64,000 nucleotides of DNA from Clonostachys chloroleuca. Lineage: Eukaryota; Ascomycota; Sordariomycetes; Hypocreales; Bionectriaceae. Of the stretch, positions 1 through 11,099 are shown one piece after another (position 1 is the first letter of the stretch; each line of letters begins with the position of its first letter). The notes under the pieces are model-generated. The model did not search any database. It saw only the letters and a list, made by a program, of their open reading frames with translations, and had not been told where the DNA came from. Position numbers and translations under genes: made by a program. The DNA lies in NCBI GenBank assembly GCA_037952775.1, contig JBANAY010000004.1, positions 5,518,001-5,582,000 of the forward strand. The letters run 5' to 3'.

Positions 1-509
1 GGGGTCATGGATGATGAGCGGCCCTCGGAGACCATCTGGGTACTGACTCTGGGTATGAGAGTGATACCAGTACGTGCCAGGTTGCTCAATCTTCACAGCC
101 TCAGATTAGTTCCAGCAGTTAGAGAGAAGTACCTGGAGACAGTAACGCGACTCACGGTGAAATTGTACGTAAACGAGCCTCCTGGGGGAATGGGGCACTG
201 GGTGACCTGGGAGGGGCCATCCATGTGGACGGTCCCGTTCATGAAGAGGCCGTGGAAGTGCAGCGAGGTCGACTGGTTGCCCAGCTGGTTGTGCACATTG
301 ATGACGATGTTGTCGCCGACATTTGCATCGATGCGAGGGATGGGCCACTGGCCGTTGATGCCGATGGCGGTGCGGTCGAATCCGCCGTCGGGATTGACCG
401 TGACCCAGCCAATGTTGAAGTCGTACGACACGGTGGCAGCCTGGGCCAGCAGACACACCAGCTGGCCGGGCACCAGCAGCCAGAGGGCGAGTCGTTGGAG
501 GGGGTTCAT
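1..509 (-). CDS. fetC: Multicopper ferroxidase, N-terminal part (cut by window edge)
   Basis: This is the N-terminal end of a Fet3-type multicopper oxidase, which oxidises Fe(II) at the plasma membrane and passes Fe(III) to its partner permease. The ATG at 509 opens a hydrophobic signal peptide of about 25 residues. Next come an N-terminal cupredoxin segment with the copper ligands of SLHFHGLF and, after an intron (155-100, GTGAGT...CTAAC...GAG), the second ligand block TYWYHSH followed by [14 protein letters not shown]. The reading frame runs off the window at base 1, so about three quarters of the protein is missing. It is divergent from the iron permease gene at 974, the standard arrangement of the fungal reductive iron assimilation pair. 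The symbol follows Aspergillus usage. Laccase-like relatives share the copper motifs, but the permease partner makes a ferroxidase much more likely. Confidence 0.9.
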
Positions 510-973
510 GATGATGATTCCTTTGAACCACCGACCATCAGCTAAGGCGAGGGCAGAAGGGGGGTGGAAAGCGGTCGTCAAAATAAAATAAAATAGAATC
601 AGCCCGCTCGGTCCTGCGCGGTTTTCGACGGCGCGTGACAGAATTTGATACGAACTTATCAGATCCGATTGATAATTCAAGACACGATCCTGGTCCCAGC
701 CTCGTCTTTGATTGGCCTGAGCTGCTCGCGAGGGATTTTTAGTGGAAAACCACGTGTGTGAAGATCTCGGCAAACGAGGCAGAAATCCGATTACGGCGAG
801 GAGAAAAAATAACACATCTCTTCTTTCTGTCAGAGATCGCTGGTGGATCTTATTTCATTACTCGTTTCTTCCCTTCTCCTATCTACTCATCTTGCTGGCT
901 TCGTTCGTTCCTGGTGGTGAGCGGGCGAACGATCCTCCTCCCTCCCTTCTCCCTTCTCCCTCCATCCGAAATC
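510..973. promoter_or_regulatory. Bidirectional promoter between ferroxidase and iron permease
   Basis: This 464-bp spacer separates the two divergent start codons and must hold both promoters. It contains an A-rich stretch at 580-598 (aaaataaaataaaataga) close to the ferroxidase start, several GATA cores (656-664 and 671-675) and a CCAAT box on the minus strand at 711-715 (ATTGG on plus). GATA and CCAAT are the elements used by the iron regulators SreA and HapX/CBC. Their action here is inferred from motif and context. Confidence 0.7.
656..664 (-). promoter_or_regulatory. SreA-type GATA site (ATCTGATAA)
   Basis: Positions 656-664 read TTATCAGAT, the exact reverse complement of ATCTGATAA, which fits the consensus ATCWGATAA reported for the siderophore regulator SreA/Sre1. 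SreA represses iron uptake genes when iron is plentiful. The site is midway between the two divergent iron uptake genes and could serve both. Confidence 0.7.
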
Positions 974-2180
974 ATGGCGTCGAATTTTATCTCGGTCCCA
1001 GTCTTTCTGGTTATCTTCCGAGAGACACTAGAGACGGCCATCATTGTCTCTGTGCTGCTGGCATTTCTGAAGCAAACCCTGGGTGGGCCAGATCAAGATG
1101 CGGCAATCTACAGATCTCTCTGCAAGCAGGTAAGAAATCACGATTGGCAATTTTCTTGAATTTTTATAATTTTATTCTCCCGTCGCATGCCATAATTGAC
1201 ATGTGAATGAATGCTCCAGGTCTGGCTGGGCACCGCCGTCGGCTTCCTGATATGCCTATTCATCGCCGGCACCATCGTCAGCATCTTCTACATCTACGGC
1301 CGCGACGCCTGGGCCGCCCACGAGTACTACTACGAGGGCGCCTTCTCGCTCTTCGCCTCCCTCGTCATCTCCGTCATGGGCGTCGCCCTGCTGCGCGTCG
1401 GCCAGATGCAGGACAAATGGCGCAACAAGCTCGCCAAGGCCCTCCAGGCGCCGATCCAGGCCGACTCGGGCAAGAGCTGGCTGAAGCGCCTGGCCGAGAA
1501 GTACGCGCTCTTCTTCCTGCCCTTCATCACGATCCTGCGCGAGGGCATCGAGGGCATCGTCTTCGTAGCCGGCCTCTCGTTCTCGGCGCCCCCGCTGCCA
1601 TCCCCTTCTCCGCGCTGGCCGGTCTGGCCTTTGGCGTCGCTGTGGGATACGCGATTTTCAAGGGAGGCTCGGTGATGCAGATCCACCTGTTTCTTGTCAT
1701 TTCGACGTGCTTCCTGTATCTGGTCGCCGCCGGGCTCTTCTCTCGCGCCATCTGGTACTTTGAGACGCAGGAGTGGAACATCATCGTGGGCGGCGACGCG
1801 GCTGAGCTTGGCGACGGCCCTGGATCCTACGATATTGACCGCAGCCTTTGGCACGTCAACGTAAGTACCTCGTTGTTGCTTCTTTCATCAATCAAACTCA
1901 GGCAAAAACTAACTCATCGAAGTGCTGCAGCCCCGAGGTGAATGGCGGTGGCATCTGGGCGGTTTTGAACGCTGTTCTAGGATGGACCAACTCGGCTACT
2001 TACGGCTCCGTCATTGCATACAACGCGTACTGGGTGTGTGTCATGGTCGGCCTCGTCACCCTGCGATTCCGTGAGAGGAATGGCCGTCTGCCTTTCATGG
2101 CTGCCAAGAAGGCTGCATCCAAGCCAGACCGCGGCACGCAGAGAGAGGCCGCACCGCTATTGGATGGAAGCGCAGAGTAG
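974..2180 (+). CDS. ftrA: High-affinity iron permease FTR1 family, frame broken at a C run
   Basis: FTR1-type plasma membrane permease that imports Fe(III) made by the ferroxidase. There are three exons (974-1129, 1220-1860, 1923-2180) with clean GTAAG...AG introns. Both glutamate motifs of the family are present: RETLE in the first helix and REGIE in the fourth. Seven hydrophobic segments follow family order, and the C-terminal tail is short and basic. The frame of exon 2 shifts at 1589-1593, a run of five C: codons before it read on in one frame to FSAP, and family-like sequence ([20 protein letters not shown]) resumes in another. One more C would restore the frame. Homology is unbroken across the point, so an intron is excluded. 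A sequencing undercall is more likely than a dead gene. Confidence 0.9.
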
Positions 2181-2934
2181 AAGAGACGGTCAAAGTTGAT
2201 GGTCGGTTCATCGCAGTTGGCACGCGCCCTGAACATGGATCTATTCAATGCAGCCAGGCCAAATATGTTTATATACCCAGTTCGCCTGTGCATAAGATTT
2301 AGAATGTCGGTATTCACTTGGCATAGACACATCAGCATATCATTTGATGAAAATTATGAAATTCAAAAGCAACTTGGACCTGATCGGGTGGAAAGAATGT
2401 CCCAACACGAAATAATCAGTAATGCGCCTCATTGCCACGGCATCATCAGTCATGCCACTTCTTACAGCCATCGTTTCACTTGTAGCCAACACAGTGCCTC
2501 AATGGCCAATTGTTACAGCGCCCCCAAGTACTACCAGAGTATCACATCCCTGCCAGATGAGCAAGCAGCTGAAGTACCTGGTTAAAGATATAAAAAAAAG
2601 TGATAATCGTGAATACAACCCCGACTTATGACGATATTGTATCTTCATCCATTCTTCTGGTTACATATCTGTTCCAGGTTCCAGTAGCAATCCGAAGTGA
2701 GCGACTCTGTGACAGTCTGACACGTGCAACGGTGTAGAAAGGTGTGGGTGCGGCCGGTTGGTAAGAACAGGGAAGATGGCATGGTCCGTCCGTGTATTGT
2801 CACCTCATTTTCCCCCCTAATCCCTTATGCCTCCCTAAAACCGTCCCGTCCGTCGCCCTTGGCTTTCCCATCTCTCACCAAATGTTAGACCGCGTAGGAA
2901 GGGGAAGCATTCATTCACACACAGCAGACGCAGC
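2181..2934. other. Intergenic, no gene seen
   Basis: Holds the 3' flank of the permease gene and the promoter of the next gene. The open frames here are short and have no recognisable protein features. A T/C-rich tract with several CCC runs lies at 2806-2880, just upstream of the next start. Confidence 0.5.
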
Positions 2935-5900
2935 ATGACACTGTCCTTCACTGATATCTTCCGCGGCAGATCCAGAAGGGTTGCAAAGGATCTTGAGCCA
3001 CACACACGCTCCCGCCAGACCAGCGCTTCGTCCCGCGACCGGGCCAATCTGCCGCCTACAGAAAACTCCACCAGGCCGCCATCCTCCTGCAGCATCGTCC
3101 CACCTGTCTTTGAGACGGGCAAGATTGGCTTATTCATCACCCATCCGGCAGATCACTTGGGTAGCACCGAGGCTCAAGCAGATGCCGAGTAGGCCGTCCT
3201 TTGTCTCCATCTGCGCCAAGCGCGCAGCCTGCTAGAGAAGTTGCTGACTTGAGGTAGCATCGTCGCCGTCCATGGGCTTGGGGGATCCATCAACAGAACA
3301 TGGGGTGAGACCCGCAGCTCTCTGGAGCGCCTTCTGCCCGGCTCCTTGCCCAGCTCGCGGTTCTTAGTATATGGCTATGACTCTGCTTTAGCCTTTTCCA
3401 AGCCTTCGTCGGGGCTGGACAATTGCGCCACTGATCTACTTTTGCGACTGAGGGCCATAAGAAAACGCACGCAGGTGAAGTTCACCTCCAAAACTAAGCC
3501 CATGGCCTTCAGTGATCTAACTCATGTGGTAATAGGCAGGAAAAAGGCCACTAATCTTCATCGCCCACGACCTAGGCGGTGTCGTTGTAAAGAAGGTACA
3601 GTCAGATCCAATTCAAACATGATCATTCCACACATGATTCACATGCTAACTTGTCTTTCAGGCACTCATCCTAGCCGAGGATGATCCTCAGAAGTACTGG
3701 AACATAACCAAATATGTCAAGGGTATCGTTTTCATAGGCACGCCGCACCGTGACTCTGTGGAAGAGCCGTTGGCAAACATACTCCAGCATTTGGCTAGCC
3801 AGGCTAGGCTCAGACAAGGGATGAGAGACTCCATAGTTCGCAATCTAAATCAGAATATCGAGCTCATTTCAGATACATCTCGTCGATTTCTCCCTCTGAC
3901 CCCTTGTCTGAGCATTGTCAGCTTTTACCAAGAGCACGCCGAGGCGTCTGTAATGGTGCCCAAATTCGCAGCGACACTCGGCATAATCGATGAGAAAACC
4001 CACTCACGGCATTCCGAACGCCATGATGAGATGTGCCATTTCAGCTCTAGCCAGAGCCCGGAATACCTTCATCTCACTGACGCTGTCAAACATATCATCA
4101 TAGAAGAGGAAGCCAGCCATGACTCGGGACTACTGGGCTTGGACCTTCTTCCAACGAGGCATAGCTCTCTTCGCCGCCGTGGGTCGCGACTTATGAACCG
4201 GCTCAGTAAGAAACTCTCCGAGTCCACTCTGAAAATCTCAGCAGAAAATCCCGGGCGCTTCCTTCACTTTTACCGAGACGGGGAGAGTTCGCGTCCCCCT
4301 TCAGCTGCGGTGTCTACAAGGAGCGCTGCGAATCCTGAAATTACAGTGAGATTCAACGGCCTGCGCAGACTCTCCATGGATACCGAATCAGATGAGACAT
4401 TCACTGAGGTGCTCCAACTCCCCAAGACCACTTTAATCAAGGATCTCGGAGGTATTCTCCGCGCCAGGATTCCAGGTAAGATACTTCGACCACTTTAACC
4501 GAGTAACATTCCATGTAACTAACTTATCTTCTTACCTTAAGATATTGACCTGACAGGAGGATGCCGAGATATCAAGAGATATAAGCACATAGACCCTGCA
4601 CAGGTCGATTCCGAATGGGCCAGATTCGAGGCCTTCGGACACGAGGTCAAAGTCACTTGGCTCGACGTATTTACAACCCCCGTCATAGTCACAGAAGGAA
4701 GCTCCTGCTACGACAAATCCCGAGGGCTCAAGATCAACCATCGCCAGACAATCAGCTCGTATCTCAGTCAGCTATACCCGAGCCCCGTTGAAGCCAGGAT
4801 AGACGCCGTACACGCCGATGGGACCAGACAGCCATTTACCCTCGGTACTCCCAGCAGTGCGATCGTGGCCGGCCAAAACGGTACTCCCGACCTACGGATT
4901 TCTCTTCGAAGAAAAATCGGCAATGGCGAACGTGACAGGCTTGCAGATCTCCCTTTTGGTCTTCAGAGATTCCCGATTTTCGACGTGAAGCCATTCCGTG
5001 ACCGCCTTCCAGCCTCCGTGGTTGCACAAGGCGGCGCTTTCGTCCCGGTCAACTGTATGTTCCTCAGCCAGATTCCGCAGTGTGATAGTAATTAATCTAT
5101 GTGTAGCCGAAATCGAGACGGTGAAGTTGGGGTTCCAATGCAACGCATCCAAGAGGTTCCTAATCCGCTTTCTCGTCAAAGGCGAAGGCGCTGTGGCAGG
5201 TGAGCTAGCCGTGAGTGATCAAGGCCTCGACGTAATCAGCTGGGACAAAAACATATCTCACGACGGGAGCGCACTGATCCCTGACCCAGATTGGTTCGGC
5301 ACCGAACAAGCGGTGCCTGAAATCACATGCTCCTCTTTCAATGATGAAAGGGACTCAGGGTTTTCATCTCAGGACTCCGAGGAGGACAGCATATCGCAGG
5401 ACAAAGTCGAGGAACAAAAGCCCAACCAAGTCCACCTGCAAATCATTCCGAAGCTGGATATTGGGTATCACTACGCATGCACGACCAGAAACATTGCCAA
5501 GCAGGAGCTTTCTGGAAACGGAAAGTTTGTCCCCGAGCGGAGCCAGAAAATCTTTACAACTTACTTGCCGGATGTTCCCAGCGGTACACGTCAGCTTGAT
5601 GTCCTGAAGACCCCGGAGGAACAAGGACTCTATTTCGGAGATAGCATCCACGTCAAAGACTTTAGAAAGAAGCTCCCTCCGCGATTCAAGACAATCAGGG
5701 ACTTATTCGCGGAATGTCCGATACGGGGTCAACCCAAGGATTGCATCGATCTATCGCTTACCAGCATGGAGTGGTCGTATCGGATTTTTGCCAAGACGGT
5801 CACCGGCCAAGCCATCCCTCTTGAGGTCTTTGGACAGACTACTGTATATCAACTGAAGGTCTGGTTACATGAGAAGGAGGGTACGGCAATTGAGGACCAA

Positions 5901-6854
5901 CGTCTGATATTCGCCGGAATCCTCCTACAAGATGGTGAGTATTGCTCCATTCTGACCTCAAATCCCCCGGCCTGTCTCTAACCGTTACAAGATGCTTGTG
6001 TTTGCGATTACGATATCCCAAAGGTATGCTTTTCGAAAAGCTTCTTGGTGTTTTCTTCTACTAACGCTTTCCCCAGGGTGCCCACATACAGCTCGTGCAA
6101 CGCGAGGTGCTTGAGCCCGTAACTGCAATTTTCATGTATCAAGGCAAGATGTATACAACAGACGATCGTTGCTTTCTCATAATTTCACTCAAGCAATATA
6201 TTCAAGAACAGTTCGGAATCCCTATCGAGGACCAGCGCATCGCGAATGGTTACAAGGAACTAAAAGACGGTACGCCCCCCTCTTTTTAACTAGCCTTGTG
6301 GTTTTTGAGGCTCATATTTTTCAATAGGGGATACAATTTCCAGCGAGAATGTATACCAAGTTTCAACAACGTCAGACGGGGGCGAATTACCTCCCAAATC
6401 GACCGATCTTGAAGCCGCCCACGAGCATGGCTCCCAGATCAACCCGAACGACATGCGGAGCTGGGACATTGCAAATTCAAAGATTGTGACTTTGAGTCTC
6501 CTAGACCCAGACACTTTCACAGAGACGACAGGATTAGAATTGCCTGAAATTCCAGGAACAAAACCCAAAGCTGCTCCATCTGCTAGCAGTCACTACACCA
6601 GCTCAGCCGGGTTCCCGCCATCATCTGGCTATGAAAAGTGGCTGCAGTGGAGGGATTGGGGCGAGCCTGATCCCTGGGCCGAGACGAGCGACGACGAGAC
6701 GGAACCCGACGACGAAACCTCCAGTGAGGAAGATGGGGACATCGACGCTCCTCCTGCCAAGCCAGAACCGCTGCTTGGGCCTCCTCTCATGGTAAAAGAC
6801 ATTGACGATTCTACACCTCCGCTTAATTATGAGAGTCCAATTACCGTGCTATAG
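2935..6854 (+). CDS. Alpha/beta-hydrolase-like protein fused to ubiquitin-like domains
   Basis: A nine-exon model joins in frame: 2935-3188, 3258-3474, 3536-3595, 3662-4475, 4542-5054, 5107-5934, 5992-6023, 6077-6269, 6328-6854, giving about 1145 residues. Residues about 86-300 look like the DUF676/SesB lipase-like fold: DIVAVHGLGG, a YGYDS strand, LIFIAHDLGGVVVKKAL and VFIGTPHRD. The nucleophile elbow, normally GHSLGG, reads AHDLGG, so the catalytic serine is Asp. A long unassigned middle follows. The C-terminal half carries a clear ubiquitin-like domain (FAKTVTGQAIPLEV...KEGTAIEDQRLIFAGILLQD...DYDIPKGAHIQLV). A second, more divergent one follows (FGIPIEDQRIANGYKELKDG), then an acidic tail. 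Exons 6-8 cross the ubiquitin folds. Fungal proteins with this hydrolase domain are often linked to incompatibility or NLR-like signalling, but no NB-ARC or NACHT is visible. The function is unknown and it may be a non-catalytic adaptor. Confidence 0.8.
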
Positions 6855-6966
6855 AACTTTAGAGATGCCTTTTCCTTTATTGTAATATTAAGATATTGAG
6901 TTTTTAGGGATATAGAAAGATACTGTTACTGGGCGGCCGTACTGTATTTGAACTCCTTTCATAGGA

Positions 6967-9872
6967 TCACGATATACCTTGCTGAGTATTTTCTTCTTTG
7001 TCTCGATGTTCGTCATGTTTTAAATCATCCATTTGGTCTTCCATGTCAGTTTGGGTCTTCTCAATACCAGCCTCACACTTGAACCGTCGCAGCCACTCGC
7101 AATTATCTGCTGGGGTCGTGTTCCAAATATCATCACTATACTCGTATCAGCTAATTTCTCGAGAGCTTCAAAACACACAACGTTGACGTACTCATCATAC
7201 ATAATAAAACGAGCTTGGTGGCGTAGCTCTTCGTCGGAAGGAATATGGAAGTTCGGATTGTTGGGGGACATTGTTGCTTTGACCCATCGTTTCAGTTCCC
7301 GAGTTACATAATGATGAAACTTGGAGTCGTTGAGAATGTAAAAGTTGGTCTTCACCCAGGTTGGCCGTTGATCCATTGGCTGTTGCGCCGTGCCGATAGA
7401 ACGGCTACTTGGATCCCATTGACTCGTAGGATCAGTGGAGATGGGGACATCTCCGTTCTCGGGCGAAGGCATAGATGTCATCCCAACACCGAGGGTTGGC
7501 TGGAAATAGGGCTGGCAGAGTTGTGCAATCTTGTCCCCCTGGGTCACATTTCCAAAGCTGGTCCCAGACGCGGCGTCACCAGACACATCAGTCATCTGCC
7601 CAGCTCGCATATTATCGCTGGCATGAAGCACACCATCCCCTAGAACAGAGCTCATCCGCTGTCTGAACCCCTGAATCCACGTTTGCGAGATGGCAAGTAA
7701 CCCTACCAGCCACTTCTCCATGAAGTCATACTCCGGCATGGCAAACTCCTTGTCGATCCGCATGATAATCCGATACGCCTCAGACTGAAGCTCATCATCC
7801 CCCACCACCAGTTGTCCAGACGTCCATGCGCGGAAGGCAAAATCCTGCAGCTGAGCTTCGAGCGGACATCCATGAAATAAGCTCTTGGAGATGTTGCTCG
7901 GCGCAGCAGACACACTCTCCGCCTCTGATCGGATTGGACCGAACTTGGCCTGCTTCATGATGTCCTCGTGGCTTGTGATGAGATCTCGCAGCCACGATGC
8001 AGCACCCGGCTCGGTCAGTGCTTCCTCTGGTGTCCTCGACTCGGAGGCAAATATGATTCGGCACGCCTCTAGCTGTAGCGCATCGCTGTCTGGTATCTCG
8101 CCCGTCTCATCGCTGTGGCCTTGCATATACCATAACAGCTCTAGTTTGATTTTCTCGTATGCACAGCGCGGGCTTTCTACCGCCGGAGCACTCGCCACAA
8201 ATGGGAATGGAGTGCTGCGCTCCGTGGAAATCAGATCTTTACCTTGTCAGCATACGTGGCCACATTCATACGAGCAAAGAATCAGAAACTCACATGGAGG
8301 AATTGCATTCTCCACCATATCCAGAACGGACTTCTCAAACCCCCAATCGCCCTTCCAATCCGCGATACTCTGTCCTACCTTGAAATGGTCAGCGAGGTGA
8401 TCGACCCGGAAAGACCACGAGTCTAGTGCAATCCCACAGAAGCCGCACCGCGACTTGACGGGCGGTGATGGAGCCTTCCAATGCTCTGCGAATGAATCGA
8501 TCAGCTTTGCACCGTGTACCAAGCGTAGATGCTGCTTCAAATGATCTTTTCGACTGAATATACGTTGCTGGCACACGTGTGGATTGTGAGTCTCCAGGTG
8601 TTCAGTGTCTGGGTCCGCGTGGCCACAGAAGATGCAGTACGGTCGATTATCTTCTCCTTTAATTACTCGAGACTCATCGGGGGCACACTTCCATCTATCG
8701 ATGGATAAATGCAGTGACTTCTCGTGTCTCTGCCAGTCGTGTTTGGTCCCAAAGGTGTCCGTGCAGAATGTGCACTGGTACGGTCTGAACGGGGCTTTGA
8801 GCGGTTTCCTCTCGGCCTTCGGGTTTCGGAGGTGTCTTTTTCGATGCGGTCTTGGCCGTGCATACTTTCTCGGTGCCGACGATGAGTTCCATGACACGGC
8901 TGATGAGTTTGACATCACGGAGCTGCTGTCGGAATGCGACGATGCAGCACTGCTTGCGGAGGAGCTACCGTAGGAGATTCTACTCTTCCCACGGTCTATC
9001 GGGTTTCCTTCGCTTCCACGATGTGCCATCGCCCGAACAATGGCTGACGCCGCTGCAGGCTCGTCTTCGGGCGGCGAGTCGAACCATCGCTGTATCGGGT
9101 CTGCGTGTGGTGAGTTGCCCACCATTGGGGTGCCCGGCCGAGCAGGAATGGGAACTGGACTGGTGGTCGATGCGCCTGGATTGGGGGTTGATGATCTGCT
9201 GCCGCGAGTCTTGTTTTTCCGCCGGCGTGCGTTGGCTATCCAGTTGGTCACCTGGATCTCGGTGAGCCCCGTCTGGCTCTGAAGTATATTTTTGTCCTCC
9301 TCGCTCAGATACGGGCTGCTTTCGTGGGTCGACATCCAGTTTCTCAAGATTCGAACAGCTTCCTTGGAGAACCGATTGCCGATTTTGGCGGGAGGCTTTG
9401 AGGAGCCGTCGTTGGGCACACTAGGGAGTGAGTCCAGCCCTCCAGGGTTGGGTGTATTCCAAGAGAATGATGACGGCGACGGCGAGACGCCGTAGTTGAT
9501 GGTATTGGCAGCAGCAAGCGGAGTGTTGAAGTCAGTCGGCAGGGTGAAACCCGGTGTCGAAGGCCCCACTGGCGTATCCAGTTGATGGGACTGGGGGAGG
9601 TCACCAACCAGCCCAGGCATGGAGTTGGGTTCGATCAGGGTCATTCCCGGGGCTAAACCTGTGTCGAAAACACTTCCTTGGATCCCAAACTGCACGGGAA
9701 AAGATATCCCCCTCGATGATTCGCCTGGGAGACCACCAAGTCCGGTCTCGGTGACTACCGGAGGGGTCGACTGAAACTGAGCCGGAGCAGGGCGCAGTGG
9801 CGGCCCAGAATCAGAAGAAATGGCCTCCGCATGCGGGACCAAGTCCTTTCCATGACCATGGATATAGGCCAT
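6967..9872 (-). CDS. TALE/KN homeobox and C2H2 zinc finger transcription factor
   Basis: Three exons on the minus strand (start to 8294, 8242-7192, 7135-6967). After a low-complexity N-terminal region comes a KN-type homeodomain (SKEAVRILRNWMSTHESSPY, then EIQVTNWIANARRRKNK), with the TALE insertion and the WIANARRR recognition helix. A Ser-rich linker leads to C2H2 fingers: YQCTFCTDTFGTKHDWQRHE, then CIFCGHADPDTEHLETH, FSRKDHLKQHLRLVHG and CGFCGIALDSWSFRVDHLADH. The last intron (7191-7136, GTACGT...GCTGAT...TAG) is needed to reach the family-typical end DDDDIWNTTPADNCEWLRRF. Without it the frame runs into unrelated sequence. The first in-frame ATG is at 9872. A possible acceptor (CCCCAG) near 9940 allows an extra upstream exon, so the N-terminus is uncertain. 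Nuclear regulator, target unknown. Confidence 0.88.
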
Positions 9873-11099
9873 TAGATTAACGGATCGCTGGTCCAAGCAT
9901 GGGGCCAGGCGGGAGTTTGGGTAGGAGAAGAGGTCGAGCCTGGGGGAGCCCACTCGAAACTAGTCTCGATTGACTCCGGTCTTCATCTTGACGGACGCTG
10001 ATTCGTTCGTCTAGGTTCCACCGGCGCGTCAAACACGCCTTACTTTCTGGGATTAGTCGTGCTTGGATGCAGGTGTCTTTCGTCGTGGCTCATCAGGGAG
10101 AGCTACGAGACTTACATCTCCTCCGCCAGGCTGCTGGTGAAGGTATACTCATCCCAGACTCGTGACATGCAAGATGTCTCTTCTTGTCCAACATATTATC
10201 TCGCCATTGACAGTTTTCCATACCCCGGTCTTCGCTCATCTCGCCTGATCCTGCAAGCTGAAAGCTCTTGACGCCCTATAATAATAGCGCTGTTGATGCC
10301 GCCACTAGCCGTAACACCATCGGTCCTTTACCTACTTACCCTATACCCGTCTGTGATTCATGAGATCTATGTGAGTTAAAGCAGGAACTGAGCTCTAAGG
10401 CGCTGGTAATCGCTTTGTATTTACTCAAGATTAATCAATTGATGATTTTCAATTCCGCCGAATTTATACTCGTGGACCGCTGATGGCAGAAGGTGTATTA
10501 GATTGTTCTCACCTAACTCGGTTCAGTCACATACACACAGGGTATAACACATAGTATGCCGACGTTTTGGGTAGACGGCTTCGCCATCATGTCAATATGA
10601 GGGCACTTGAAACTTTGGTCGACTCAAAGAAAACCAACGACTCCTTTCTCTCTTTTCTTTACGTAAAAACCTCGCTTTTGGGGCAAGTGCTGAACCATAC
10701 TTCCATTATCTACATGAGTTATTTCAACCCTTGTCATTGGTCATGGCTGACTCGAGTAAGAGCTAATTAATTAAACAGCGCCAAGTCCGGCTGGTCAGTC
10801 TGTGTGATCTACTTGTGATTAATATCAACGTAAAGAAAAACAGAAAATTGATAAAAAATTTTGTGTTCATGTGCCCGGTAGTTAAAGGAAAGTTCTTGTA
10901 TCACCTGACAGCAAGTAGAGGTTTCCGGCTGGAAGTTCAGTCAGCAAACCTGTGGGGTCGCCCATCTGCAGGATGATCAAATCACTGGAACCTAAATTCG
11001 CTGTTTAGTGCTAGAGTCCACTATAAATTACCTGTGCCTTGTTATATACGAAGCATTGTCTGCTTCTATCAATCCAATACCTATGATCTGATTCTCACA
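9873..11099. other. Intergenic, no gene seen
   Basis: A shared 5' region for the divergent homeobox factor and the hydrolase gene. Only short, unsupported frames occur. A TATA-like stretch (ctataaatta) at 11022-11031 lies about 70 bp before the hydrolase start. Confidence 0.5.

Noticed and set aside
1570..1620. An intron at the ftrA frame change
   Set aside because: Family similarity is continuous with no missing or extra residues, so no intron fits.
2196..2585. Plus-strand open frame of 129 codons after ftrA
   Set aside because: No family-like motif, unusual composition, and it overlaps the expected 3' untranslated region of ftrA.
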